Positions 44,584 through 56,788 of a DNA stretch of 64,000 nt are shown here, piece after piece. This stretch comes from Pleodorina starrii. Lineage: Eukaryota; Chlorophyta; Chlorophyceae; Chlamydomonadales; Volvocaceae. The notes beneath the pieces were generated by a model. It ran no database searches. It had not been told where the DNA came from and worked only from the letters and a program-made list of their open reading frames with translations. The position numbers were made by a program, and so were the translations under genes. The DNA is taken from positions 496,001 through 560,000 of the forward strand of contig BRXU01000037.1 of assembly GCA_030267565.1 (NCBI GenBank). The letters run 5' to 3'. Within the stretch, counting starts at the first letter, position 1, and every line of letters starts with the position of its first letter.

Positions 44584-47500
44584 TCACCCCCAGTCCTCCG
44601 CCGCTCCCCGGGCCCTCCGCGGCTGCGGCACCCACTCAAGATCCGAAACCACGTCCCATTCAAACCCGCAGCACAACGACACGTGATCGCTGCCGTACGA
44701 CGCTGACGGCAGCGCCCCCGGCCCGATCTCCTCCTCCGTCAGCATCCGCCACCGCGTCAGCGGCACCAGCGCACCCCCGCCACCTCCGCCCCCGCCACCG
44801 CAACCGCCCCCGTCACCACCCCTGCCTCCTCCCCCATCCCCGCCGGCCGCCGACGCCGACGGCGTGAACCAGATGTAATCGCTGATGCGCTTCGACTCTC
44901 CCTTGACCCGGAACTTCCAAGTGCTGAACTCCGACGACCTGGACGAGCAGCACCCGCCGCTGCCGCCGCCGCCGCCGGAAGACATCAGCGCCGCCGCCGC
45001 CGCGGCCAGCTGCTGCTGCCGCTGCGGTGGTGGCGGCGGCGGCGGCGGGCCATGCTCCAGCCCAGCGACTGGGTGTGTCTGCTGCTGTTGTTGTTGTTGT
45101 TGTTGCTGCTGCGTCGTCGCCTGCTGTTGATGTTGATGTTGTTGCTGCTGTATGAGTTCCAGGTCGGATCCGCTGCCGCTGCCGCTCCCGCTGCCGCTGC
45201 CGCTGATGATGGCGGGGTCGAGGGGGCGCTGCTCCCAGAGGGACTGGAGGCCCAGGGGGTGCTGACGGAAGGCCTGAAGCCCGGGGGGGGAGGGGGATCA
45301 GGGGGGAGGGGGATCAGGGGGGAGGGGGATCAGGGGGGAGGGGGATCAGGGGGGAGGGGGATCAGGGGGGAGGGGGATCAGGGGGGAGGGGGATCAGGGG
45401 GGAGGGGGGAGGGGAATCAGGGGGGAGGGGGATCAGGGGGGAGGGGGGAGGGGGATCAGGGGGGAGGGGGATCAGGGGGGAGGGGGGAGGGTTATCCACG
45501 TATAGGCCGGAGCCCGTAAACGGTATCAAATGAGGGGGGAGGGGGATCAGGGGGGAGGGGGGAGGGGGATCAGGGAGTGATATGCGGGGGAGGGGGAGGG
45601 GAGGGGGCAGGGGGGGTATGCAGGTGTTGTGGGGGGATGAGGAGGAGGAGGGAGGAGGAGGAGGGAGGGGGAAGAGAGAGGGTTGAGGGGAGTTGAGGGA
45701 GGGGTGAGGGAGGGGTGCGCATGCCAGCCAGCGCGCCACCGCCGCAACGAGCCAACGCACGGACGCTGACATTCTGATACTGCTTCAGCGACGCGACCCA
45801 ACCAACGACGCACAGGGACCCCCCCCCCTCCCGCCCTCTCCCGCTCCCTCCCGCCCTCAGTCCGGGAGGCCTCGGCGGAGGGCCCCACCTGAGGCGCGCG
45901 CTCGACAGCGGCGGTCTGCGGTCTGCGGTCTGCGGTCTGGGAACCTCCCCTCCCTGAGGCACCTTCCCTACCCCCCCTACCCCCCCCTACCCCCCCTACC
46001 CCCCTCTACCCCCCTCTACCCCCCTTAACCCCCCGTGACCCATGATACACAAAAGCAAAAGCAGTTGCCCTGTCCAGTACTACTTTTACTACCCCTGGTC
46101 TACTGCTCCTAATCTTCTACCCCTGATCTGCTCCTCCCGCTCCCATCCCTGCACCTGCACCTCCAGACAAAGAGGCCTCTGTGGCCAGGGGCCCCCCCTC
46201 TCCCCCCTCTCCCCTCTAACAACTGCACTCACACACACACCCTCGCATACACCCCCCCCTACCTGGCAGGTTTTGGAGCCGGGCATGGTGTTGAAGTCGC
46301 CCGCGATGATGACCGTAACACCCCCACCACTGCCATCACCCCCGCCACCGCCGCTGCCCCCCCCACCGCCGCTGCCATTGCCGCTGTGGCAGCCCGCGCC
46401 GTTGCCGTTGGCGCCGGCGCCGGCCGCCGTCGCGGCACGCGCGCCGTTGCCCCCGCCGTCGGCGTTCCGTTCCCCCGCTGCTGCGGCGGTGGTGCCGCTC
46501 CCGGTGCTGCCATTGCCGGCCCTATCCGCCTCACCGCACTCGCCGCCATTCCCTTCCCCACTTCCTCCTCCTCCTCCCCCTGCTCCTCCTCCTCCTCCTC
46601 CTCCCCGACGCAGCCGCTGCCAGGTGGTCTCCACGTGCTGCAGGAGCTGCCTCGCCTGTGGGGGGGTTGAGGGAGGGGAGGAGATGAGAAAGGGAGGAGA
46701 CAGGGAGGGGAGGGAAGCAGGGTGAGGGGAGGGGAGGAGACAGGGAGGGGAGGGAAGCAGGGTGAGGGGAGGGGAGGAGACAGGGAGGGGAGGGAAGCAG
46801 GGTGAGGGAGGGACAGGCCGCTCTCATGCTCGCGCTCACCGGAGACCCCGTCTCCAGCCGGCCGACCGGCCAGGGGCGTATGTTCCGTGGATCGCCACCC
46901 CTTCCTCCCCCCCCCCGGGAGGGAGCAGCCCCCGAGCCCACCACCACCCCAACCAGCCAGCCTGCCTGCACCACCTCCACCTCTTCCCGCCCCCGCTTAC
47001 CGCCGCAGCCGCCGTCCAACCGTTACTCCGGAAACGGTTGGTCGTTCGTTCGGACCCCTGCTTCCGGCCCCCCACTCCCCACTCCCCGCCCCCACTCGCC
47101 CAGTCAGTGCCCTTGCGCATGCGGGCTGTCAGTCTTGTGTTTCTCTCTCCCCACTCCCCCACCCGCCGTCCCCGGGGGCCCTCCCCTCCCCTCCCCTCCC
47201 CCCCCTCCGCCGTCCTGACGCTCCTGACCTGTCCCAGCCGCACTTCCTCGCACTCCGCCCCGTCCTTGGCTTTCAGGTGGGTCGTAACAACCAACAACTG
47301 CCGTCCAACCACCATGTCGTACAACAGAACCTGCAGGAAGCCCTGCGACTGCTCCCGACCCGTCGTGTCCGTGAAGGACCGACCTGCGCGCACGTGTGTG
47401 TGTGTGTTGGAGGGGGTGGGGTGGGGTGGGGGCCGGGGGGGGGGAGGTGTGAGGGGCGGGGTGAGGTGGTTTTTAAGAGTTTGACGTGCCCAAATAGGCA

Positions 47501-49432
47501 ATAGGATTATGGGGGTGGGGGATTGGGCTGTTTTTGAAGGCCTCGCGCGTGTATGTGTGTGTGTGGCTGTTTGATTCCACCGAGGGAGTCACACAGCAAA
47601 AGCAAAGGGGGGAGGGGAGTTCCTTGGGAGAGTGTTGTGGAGCATTAGGCCTCTTAGGTGGACCTCGCGCGCGTGTGTGTATGTATGTGTGTGTATGTGT
47701 GTCCAACCCCCGCGTACACGCGTGTGTGTGCATGTGTGAATTCATCGGCGGTCAAGAGTCATGGAAAGTGTGTGTGGGAGGGGGAAGAGGTTACCAACGC
47801 GTAGGCCTAGTCCTGTCCTGTCCAGTCCAGTCCAGTCCGGATCGGGGGGCTTGGGGGGTTGTCCACGTGTAGGCCGGAGCCCGTGAACGGTAAAAGTAAC
47901 GAAAAAAGCCCGGGGGCTTGGGGGGGAGGGAAAGGGCGTCCGCGATGCGCCAGCACGCACTCACCCTCCACCCCACCCACTCCGCCTCCGCCTCCCGATG
48001 TCAGCCGGAAGCGCTCCCTCCGATAAAACACCGCCATGCCGTCCGGGGGGTAGTCGTACTTGAGGGCGGGGGAGGCGTGCTTCTCCCGGAAGGCCCCCGC
48101 ATAGCCGTGAGCCGCCAACACGGCTTGCAGCTCGTCTTGGGGGGGGGGAGGGGAGGGGGGAGGGGAGGAAGGGGAGGAGGGGGAGGGGAGGGGTTTACAC
48201 AGGGGGTTGTGGGAGGGCGTGGTGGGGAGGTGGGGAGGGAGGGAGGGAGGGAGAGTGATGGGGAGGGAGGGAGGGAGGGAGAGTGGGGGGTAGTGGTGGT
48301 GGTGGTGATGGGGGGGGGAGAGAGTGGTGGGAGGGAAATCGTCCGTCCGCATTGAAAGATGCTGGGGGCTGGGGCTGGGGCTGAATCCCACACACGGGGT
48401 GGGGGGTCCCGGCCACGGGTGTTCGGATCCGGGATCCAGGTGTTTGAATCCGGATCGCACTTTTGCGCAATTTGGGAGGTACAGGGCGAGCTGTCGGTGT
48501 GGCAGCAATCGCTCCTGGCCCTGCTCCCGGGGCGCTGGGCCGCGGCCGGGGTTGAGCTGGAGGTGGAGGTGGAGGTGGAGGTGGAGGGAGACTGCGATCG
48601 GAACTGTTGGGGGGGGCACGGCCCTTGGCCGTACCGGGGGGGAGGGGGAGGTGCAGGGCAGGGCAGGCAGGCGGGCGCGGAGAGCCTCGTACTGGGGCTG
48701 CTGGGAAGCTGCGAGAAGGTGCGGGACGCGACAGACCGCCGCTTCTTGCCCGTCCGGGCCCGTGAGCTTTGGATGGCAAGATGCCTCACCGAAGTGGTTG
48801 AGCTCCTGCAGGCAGATGATATCCGCATCGGCCTCCAGAATTTCCTGAAGCAGCAGCTCCTTGCGGTATTCCCATTCCAGGCACTCGGGCGGCGTCTGCG
48901 TCCAGGCAGCAGCTATCTGTCATCATCTCGGGGGTCCCGTTCCGCTCAAACGCCCGTTTCGGGGAAGGCGTACCGCGACACGGGCCGCTCGAAACGGGTG
49001 CTCGAACCAGCGATCATGACGATGCGCACCTACCCGGCAAAAGTCGCCGTTCTGTGCCAGGCCATCGGCAAGCACGTTCCATTGTAAGACTTTGAAGTGC
49101 GCCGCGTCCGGTCGGCGCGGGTTGTTCAGAATCACCGGAGTCCGCTTGACTTTACAAATGCTGCCACGAGTCGAGACAGCTGCGGTAGCGCTGTGCGTCT
49201 CCGCGGAGCCCCCCAAGCTGGCCATGGCTCGTTTGCACCAACCGCCAGAGCGGACAGTCCTCCGCCACAAAGGCCGCGTTTGCGTGCAGCTGTAAAAGCC
49301 TACGGCGACAAGCAGCCGGCCGTAAGTTGAAAGGTCCAGTCGCTGCGTTGCGACTTGCGCCATGCACGCACCAAGCCGGGTTTGTGCATCTGAAAGACGC
49401 TGCCTACTACTAAGCTCCTTCCACTGCACCAT
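44584..49432 (-). CDS. nocturnin-like EEP-family phosphatase/nuclease, 6 exons
   Basis: Exons: 49034-49432, 48790-48895, 47965-48135, 47229-47383, 46263-46655 and 44584-45273, in phase, 637 residues. The motifs of the endonuclease/exonuclease/phosphatase fold appear in order: LQWNVLAD (Asn ~119), CLEWEYRKELLLQEIL then CLQEL (metal-binding Glu ~164), PPDGMAVFYRRERF, TTHLKAK (His ~261), GDFN (~396-399) and SDH (~603-605). The CLEWE...ILQEIL and PDGxAxFY stretches match nocturnin better than CCR4. Animal nocturnin removes the 2'-phosphate from NADP(H); related CCR4 proteins trim poly(A). The N-terminal ~70 residues are Arg/Ser-rich and could target mitochondria. Unusual are Gly/Asn-rich and poly-Gln/His insertions of ~90 and ~100 residues inside the catalytic domain, before GDFN and before the final strand. 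The gene is divergent from the glycoprotein gene at 49852. Confidence 0.85.
45286..45570. repeat. 16-bp GGGGGGAGGGGGATCA tandem array in intron
   Basis: About 16 copies of a G-rich unit with interspersed GGGGGGA spacers, directly upstream (in transcript sense) of the acceptor of the last nocturnin-like exon. One copy of the dispersed TATAGGCCGGAGCCCG repeat is embedded at 45491-45530. Confidence 0.93.
45491..45530 (+). repeat. dispersed repeat, TATAGGCCGGAGCCCG core
   Basis: A full-length-looking copy of a ~40-bp repeat: GTTATCCACG, then the core, then TAAACGGTATC. Other copies are near 47859, 50495 (minus), 57797 (minus), 59472, 60446, 60531, 63649 and 63741, with weaker ones near 47791, 62949 and 63804. 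All lie in introns or spacers. Confidence 0.85.
46681..46805. repeat. 37-bp GGAGGAGACAGGGAGGGGAGG tandem repeat
   Basis: Three tandem copies of a purine-rich unit containing AGCAGGGTGAGGGGA, in the intron between exons 4 and 5 of the nocturnin-like gene. Confidence 0.85.
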
Positions 49433-49851
49433 GCCACTTCATCCGCCCTCGCACGGGTTGTAAGCGCCGCGCGACTTTGGAGTCCTACGAAATCAGCACT
49501 CCCTATCCTAACACGCCATCAGTTCCACGAATACGTGTGTATTTGGTTATCAGCTAGAATGTGTAAGAGCGCCTTGCAAGGCAGAGGCCGACATTCTCGT
49601 CGGGGCAGCAACCGAAGTTTACCGTATGGTACGACGAGACAGAGCGCGATTATTATTATTAGCTCCCCGTTGTGGGTAACCCATTGGCCGGTTGATCGCA
49701 AAAGAAGCACGAGCAACACGCGCAAACAATTTAAATCGTTACGAGCGTTTTAGTCCACCATCGGCGTCCACCCTCCACCGCAACTTCAAGTGCGGACTGA
49801 CGCTTGGCCCACTCATGGACATCAACCCTTCCGGTCTAGTATAGAACCTGG
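49433..49851. promoter_or_regulatory. divergent spacer between nocturnin-like and glycoprotein genes
   Basis: 419 bp separate the two start codons, so both promoters and leaders must lie here or in unseen upstream exons. I see no clear TATA box. A short ATTATTATTATT run lies near 49651. The spacer is less GC-rich than the flanking coding sequence. Confidence 0.4.
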
Positions 49852-52800
49852 ATGATGCTAGGGCATCACTGTAGGATGCACGAATCCAAAGGAGTGAGAC
49901 GGCAGCTGCTCATGGCCTTCTCGCCATTGTTAATCCTGGGCCTTTCCTACGCCGTGGAGTATGCGAGTCAGTATCGTCTCGTTCCTGCGCATCTAAGCTG
50001 CCCAGCTCAACGTCGTCTGACATGCTGGCACCGCATGTGCGCACCACAGGAGGCGCCCCGGCGCCACCACCCCCACCACAGCCATGGGACTCGTTTGGAG
50101 TCGGTTCTCGCAACGGCGAGCGTGAGCCCATGGACTGCAACTTTCGCCGCACGGGCGCCTACGTCCAGGCCATCACCGTCAATTACGGCCCCGTGGTCAA
50201 CTACATCAGCGTAACATGCACCGACATGAACTTCTTTGAGGCCGGTGGGTTTCAAACATGCTAAAATCCTGAAGCCTGCGTGCCCTGCTTTTGTTGCCCG
50301 AGCCACCAGGGCGCCGGGCCATGTCAATCAGGCTTGCAGCTCGCGCCGCGGCCTGTCGCCGAGAGCTGCCCGCCCGCCCGCCCGCGGCCGAAGGGAAGCC
50401 CGCCGCCCCGCGCTTCCCTGCCTTGCGCACCAACCCCCGCCACTCGTTCCGAAGGGAAGCCCCGCCGCCCCGTGCCCGAGTTCTTCTGCTACAGTACCGT
50501 TTACGGGCACCGGCTTGTACGTGGATAACCCCCCACGCCGCCCTTCGTGATGCGCTGTGCTGTGTTTTGACGGCTAGACCCTGGCCTCGCCGGATACCTG
50601 GATCCCACCTTCGCGCATAAGGCCCTGCCTCCTGCTCCTGGTTCTGCTCCTGGTTCTGCTCTTGCTTCCGGTTCTGCCCCCTGGTCCAGTACTGGACCAG
50701 CCCCTGGTCCTGCCCCTGGATCTGGATCTGGATCTGGTTCCTCGCTGCTGCGCTACACCCCCCGCGGGGCACATCTCGCACAGCACCCGCACCCGCGCCT
50801 GGACCCGCTCACATCCGCCCACATCCCCACTAACAACCCACATCACATCACACTAAACACCGCTCGCACCCTCACTCCTTCCCACACCCACACCCACACC
50901 CACACCCGTATACTCACACCCGCGTACTCACACCCCTTCCCCCCTCTGTCTCCGCTGCGGTATCTTCATCCCCCTCCCCCCACCCGGCACGTCCCAGGCA
51001 TGTGGGACGATGACGCCCCGGACTATACCTTTGGGGACCGCAAGGGCTTCGTCGCGATGCGTGCGGACAGCCTCAACCCCGACCCCACCCGCCTGGCCTT
51101 CCGGAACTCGGCCCGGGTGTGGCTGGCGGGGCCGCCCAAGCTGCCTGTGGGAAGCAATTCGGTCAACGGATCGGAGCTGCGAGTGGGGAGCTGCGCAACC
51201 GGCAGCGTGATCAGCGGGCTCACGGTACGGCAGTACGGCAGTACGGCAGTAACATGGGGGAAGGTGCCGGGTGGTTGGTTGGTGGATGGTGGTTGTGGAT
51301 GGTTGGGCTGGGCTCTGCACGTGTGGGGTGTGCTTTGTGGATGGGTGGGTGGGGGCTTTAGGGTTGGGGCCGTTGTGGGTTGGGGCCCTCCCTCCCTCTT
51401 GAATGGGGGAAGAGGGAGGGAGGGAGGGAGGGCGGGTTCATCAACACTTCAACACTTCAACAGGGGGTGTCGACCCCTCTGCGGAGCGCGACCCCCATTC
51501 TGCAACGGGCGCAACGGGCGCCCCCCTAGCCCGCCCTGTGGGAGTGGTTTTAGGGTTTTAGGGTTTAGGGTTTTAGGGTTTTTGGCGGCCTTGAGGCCTC
51601 ATAGAAGCCCCAGGAGGCCGCCTCGCAGCCCCGACACGGCTCTGCGTGTCTGTCTGTCAGTCAGTCAGTCAGTCAGTCAGTCAGTCAGGGTTTCACACTC
51701 GCCCACCTGCCTACCCACCCAACCACCCGCCCGCCCACATTGCTGACCGACCCATGGGGTCGCGAAGACTGATTCGTGGGTCACGGACCCATGCGTCACG
51801 AAAACGACCCGTGTGTCACGACTCGACTCTGAGCCCCGCCGGTATTGCGTGTTGGTCCGCAGGTGACCGTTGGCGCCGCCAACAGCGCCCGAGTTCCGAT
51901 AGCCATCACCCGTATTGAGATGTACTGCATGACGAGCAACGGCAGCGTGCCAGTGGCCGTACTGCCGCCGCCACCGCCGCCCCTGGTGAGGCCCGCCGCC
52001 CCGCCGCCACCGCCGCCACCGCCGCCGCCGCCGTCACCCAGCCCGCCGCTGCCGATCATCCATTCGCCGCCGCCGCCGCCGCCACCGCCGCCACCGCCGC
52101 CGCCGACGAGCCCACCGCCGCCGTCGCCGCCGCCGAAGCCGCGCCCGCCGCCGCCGACGAACCCCGGCCCGAGCCCGCCGCCGCCACGCCCGCCGCCGCC
52201 GCGCCCGCCGCCATCGCCGCCGCTGCCGTCCCCTCGTGAGCCGCGGCAACCCCCTTCTCCCGCACCCCCGCGGCCGCCGCCGCGCATCCCGCCGCCCGAC
52301 AGGCCGCCGCCGTCCGACCCCGGATATCCCAGACTACCCCGAGCGCCGCCAGCGCCGCCGCCACGGCCGCCGGCGCCGCCGTCGCCCCCCGCGCCGCCCC
52401 CACTCCCGCCGACGCCGCCGGCGCCGCCAACGCCACCTTCTCCTCCGCCACCGTCGCCGCCGCCACGTCCGCCGTCGCCGTCGCCGCGCCCGCCGTCACC
52501 GTCGCCGCCGTCGCCGCGCCCTCCGTCGCCGTCGCCGCCGGTGCCTCCCTCGCCGCGGCCGCCGTCGCCACCGCCGCCACCGCCGCCGTCGCCCAGGCCG
52601 CCGCGCCCGCCGCGCCCGCCGTCGCCGCCGCCGTCGCCGCCGTCGCCGCCGCCATCGCCGCCGTCGCCTCCGTCACCCTCCCCCCGGACCCTGGCCACAA
52701 AGGACGCCCCCGCTGACCTTGTTCTTGACCTTCCACCCGGCTTCCCGCCACGTGCTCCGAAACCACCATCACCGCCTTCTCCTCCACTGTCTTCTACGTC

Positions 52801-53881
52801 GCCAACCCCACCCCCGCCCTCACCGTCTCCTTCTCCACCGCCGCCTCAGTCGCCACCGCCGCCCTCGCAGCCGCCGCCGCTCCAGCCACCCTCGCCACTC
52901 CCTCCGCCACCGTCGTCACCGTCGCCTTCGACGCCGCCACCGCCACCGCCACCCTCCCCATCGCCGCCGCCGCCACCACCACTACCTCCACCACCCTCTC
53001 CCTCACCGCCACCACCGCCACCACCCTCTCCCTCACCGCCACCACCGCCACCACCCTCTCCCTCACCACCACCGCCGCCCTCACCTCAACCGCCGCCACC
53101 CTCCCCATCACCGCCGCCGCCTTCCCCGCCACCTCCCTCCCCATCCAAGCCCTCTTCGCCCCTCGCGCAGCCGTCACCTTCGCCGTCGCCCAAGCCACAG
53201 CCGTCGCCGTCGCCCAAGCCACAGCCGTCGCCGTCGCCGTCGCCCAAGCCACAGCCGTCGCCGTCGCCCAAGCCACAGCCGTCGCCGTCTCCCAAGCCAC
53301 AGCTGTCGCCCAAGCCACAGCCGTCGCCGTCCCCCAAGCCACAGCCGTCGCCGTCTCCCAAGCCACAGCTGTCCCCGTCACCGTCGCCGTCGCCACAGCC
53401 GTCGCCGTCCCCCAAGCCACAGCCGTCGCCGTCTCCCAAGCCACAGCTGTCGCCCAAGCCGTCGCCGTCTCCCAAGCCACAGCCGTCGCCGTCGCCCAAG
53501 CCACAGCCGTCACCGTCACCGTCGCCGTCGCCACAGCCGTCGCCGTCCCCCAAGCCACAGCCGTCGCCGTCTCCCAAGCCACAGCTGTCGCCCAAGCCAC
53601 AGCCGTCGCCGTCGCCCAAGCCACAGCTGTCGCCCAAGCCACAGCCGTCGCCGTCGCCCAAGCCGCAGCTGTCGCCCAAGCCGTCGCCGTCGGCGTCGCC
53701 TTCGCGTTCGTCACTGCCACCGCCGCCGCCGGCGCTGAAGAGGCGGCCGCCGCCCCCGAAGACACGGGCGCCGCCACAGCGGACCAAGGCCAGGCCCCCA
53801 CCCCCCAGGCGTGTTCCCTGCCCCAAGGGGCGGTCGCCGCCGCATAAGTTGCGTCGCCCGCCGCCGCCGCGCAAGGCCTGA
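49852..53881 (+). CDS. secreted Ser-Pro-rich stalk glycoprotein, 4 exons
   Basis: Exons: 49852-49966, 50050-50244, 50998-51224 and 51863-53881, in phase, 851 residues. A signal sequence ([17 protein letters not shown]) is near residues 18-34; later in-frame ATGs are also possible starts. Residues about 40-215 form a small Cys-containing head ([18 protein letters not shown] ... SVTCTD ... GSCATGSV ... ITRIEMYC), perhaps a beta-rich lectin-like domain, but I cannot name it. The rest is a very long rod in three compositional zones: PPPP/PSPPP with occasional Arg; a mixed SPSPPPP zone; and [16 protein letters not shown] repeats. It ends in a strongly basic Arg/Lys-Pro tail ([13 protein letters not shown] ... 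PPPPRKA). Such rods are hydroxylated and glycosylated in volvocine walls. The first intron is the least certain. Confidence 0.75.
51548..51578 (+). repeat. interstitial telomere-like TTTTAGGG repeats
   Basis: Four units in a row: TTTTAGGG, TTTTAGGG, TTTAGGG and TTTTAGGG, in the third intron of the stalk glycoprotein gene. TTTTAGGG is the Chlamydomonas-type telomere repeat. Shorter pieces occur at 44503-44518 (CCCTAAA strand), 57773-57786 and 60594-60616. Confidence 0.8.
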
Positions 53882-54834
53882 GGGGGGTGGCGCCTGAAGG
53901 CAACGGCCGCCGTCGGAGCCGCCGCCGCAGCTGTCCGCAGCGAGTGCACGAAGAAGGCCATTTAAGAATGAGGTGGCTTCGGGTGGAAAAAAGGAAGGGG
54001 AGAAAGGAAGAAGGAAGAAGCCACCGACTGTGCAATGATGCCCGTCGTTCGTTCGCGGTTGTTTGGCCCCATCAAAGACGTTGGCGGTTGTTGGTTGCCT
54101 CGGTTGTATAGCCGTTGACGGCCGTTAGCCGCTGTATTCGTGACCGCAAGTACCACACTCCGTATTCTGTACTCCGTATTCCGTGTGCAACGCAAAAGAG
54201 ACGAGGCCCGGCGCGCGATGAGATGCGATCCGTCTGTCTGTACGATAGTCCGTCGGTGCGCGACAGATGCGGCGGCGGAGACCGGTCCCGCAGGTTTAAT
54301 AATGTTTAGCTTTTAAAGGGCCGCTTCGCTTTTGTCCCTTCGCTCCTTTGCGTGTTGTCAACCAATGAGCTTGTTATCGTGTATTGTTGTTGTTGCTGCT
54401 GCTGCTGGGGGGCTGGAGACTGTTAGAAGGGTATTACGGTATTCGTTTGACCGCTGGAGGCGTTGGCCTTTTGAGCGTTTTGGCCTTGGGTTGAATTCAG
54501 AAATATCTTTGGGATTTTTGAATCTTGGGCTTTTGGATCCTGCGCTGTTGTTGTATCTGTCGCGGGTTGGCAATCAAGTGGCCAGAATTCGGATGGGTTG
54601 GGCTCTAGACCAAGTTGCCAAGTTGCGCGCGTGAAGAGGGAGAGGGGAGGCGTCCGTCTGAAAAGCCGGGATGGGGGGCTCCCATGGGTAGATGTACCGT
54701 TGCGGGCGGGTGTGGGCTTTCGAACCCTCCCTTGACCGTTTCCGCGCGATCTTATCCCACAGGTTGTCCCACAGGTTGTCCCACAAGACGCCGCAGCTGC
54801 TGCTCGGGTGCTTGTTGGCTGGACAGGAGACATA

Positions 54835-54935
54835 CACACACACACAAACACACACACAAACACAAACACACACACACACACACACACACAAAACACAAAA
54901 CACACAACACACAACACACAACACACACACTCCCA
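54835..54935. repeat. (CA)n-rich microsatellite
   Basis: CA/CAAA runs of about 100 bp, intergenic. Confidence 0.9.
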
Positions 54936-56262
54936 GGGGGGCACCACACACGGGGCGAACAAAGACGAGCCGAGCCCGAACCGATTGATGGGGTTGACGA
55001 GTTGCTGCTGCGGCTGCCGGAATGCAAAGACGAGTTGCGGTTGCCGCAGATGTGCCGCAGATGTAGTCTTTGTAGTTGTGTACTTCTTGCTGCTGCTGCT
55101 GTTGGTGGTGGTGTTGCTGTTGCTGCTACTGTTCAGACGCGGCAGGGGCGTGCGCGCGGGTTGGTGCGACTCGACTGGGGGTGCGTGCGTGCGTGCATGA
55201 TGACGCGCGGGCGTGCGCTGCTCACTTTCTTGCGGGTGATTGATTCATCGCCTATTTTGGGCGGGGGGGCAAAGAGGGGCTGGAAAGGGGAGGGGAGGGG
55301 GGCGAATCGGGTGCTTTCGCGCTCTTGCCCCTCCATCACCTTCCATCCCCCCATTCGGTCAACTCCTCGCCGAACGGCCTCGGCAGGCTCTGCTCTGCTG
55401 GGCGTTGCTGGGTTTGCTGGTCAATCCGCGTTTCTTTGGTTTCGACTTCGAAATCGAGATCGGGATCGCCTTTTCTTTTCTGGTCCCGAAAGTGTGCAGC
55501 GACGAAGTGTGTAGCGTGCCGTACTGGTGTGGTGCCGTACTGGACGAGCCTGTTTGACATGTGGCCTGTTTTGTGTGTGTTGCGGTTTATTCCCCGAGGC
55601 CCCTCAGCCCCACACCTCTGGGGGGTGGTGCTGTTTGCGGATCTGCCGCCCCCCCCTTACGTGGATATCCCCACGCCCGCCCCCCAACAGACACACATAC
55701 ACATATACACACATACACCCCACCCCGGGGGAACCAGCGGCGGCCTCCTCACCCAAACCCATGCTGCCTCTCCCAGCCCTCCTCCCAGCTCCTGCTCGGG
55801 CGCTGCGGTGCCGTACCTGTCGGGCACCTGCGGTGCCGTACCTGTCGGGCACCTGCGGTGCCGTATATGTACGATAGCCACAGCGCAGCGCTGAAGCAGC
55901 GCCCGGGAGGGAGGGCTGCGGCCGATTGAGTCTGAGTCTGTGTTTTAGATTCATCTTTGCACCCCCTTCCTTTGAATCATTTCCCTTCCCTTCAGCCGCA
56001 AACGGTGACCGTAAAAAAATGCGCAACAGGTGTACCGTACTTGACTTCACCGACACGTAATGCACTGTACTGCACCGCACCGCTGCTCGGAGGGTGGGGT
56101 GGGGGGGCGGTAAACCTGCCCCATCACACACACCGCACGTCCGCACCCCGGCCGGGTGTTTGGGTTTTAGAGTTGATGTGTGTCCAGGACTGCAGATACG
56201 GTTCTGGGTTTCTTTGGGTGCCGCGACGGAGGGACAGCGTGCCACGGCGGGAGCGAGTGCGT

Positions 56263-56352
56263 GTGTGTGTGTGCGTGCGTGTGTGTGTGTGTGTGCGTGC
56301 GTGTGTGTGTGTGTGTGTGTGCGTGCGTGTGTGTGTGTGTGCGTGCGTGTCT
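56263..56352. repeat. (GT)n with GCGTGC interruptions
   Basis: Compound GTGTGT/GCGTGC run of about 90 bp, intergenic. Confidence 0.9.
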
Positions 56353-56755
56353 TGGGGCTTGTGCGGTGGTATGCTTGCACCGTTTCGAGAGTATATGACC
56401 CGCCGGGTCCCCCGTAGCACCTTTACTCTGTAACACAATGCCTACGTAATGTAATCACCCAGACAGACAGGCAGACAGACAGGCAGACAGATAAGGAAGA
56501 CAAGCCGCCCCGTGCGCCTTCTAACCCCCCTCCTCCCCCCCCAACCCCAGCGCCCCCCGATGGTGTCCAGTACGGTAACTCGGCTCCAAAGGCTCCCGGG
56601 GGGGCATTCATTCTCTCGATGATTCGGGATCCCTTGGGGGGCTGGGCTCTGGCTTCCCGACCCGACTCCATTTCCCCTGCTGAGCTGCAGATCGGACCCA
56701 TGGGTCGGTCGGTCACTCCCCGGCAACACGACTTGTACAGAGAGGGCGCAAGACC

Positions 56756-56788
<33 letters not shown>

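Noticed and set aside
45362..45962. A further nocturnin-like exon between GDFN and the last exon
   Set aside because: Direct splicing of 46263 to 45273 keeps phase and gives a natural GDFN...AFRQHPLGLQSLW continuation. The intervening frames are G/C-rich repeats.
52034..53961. Long Arg-, Ala- and Gly-Asp-rich frames overlapping the stalk glycoprotein
   Set aside because: Shadow frames of the repetitive Ser-Pro coding sequence. They have no start context or splice partners.
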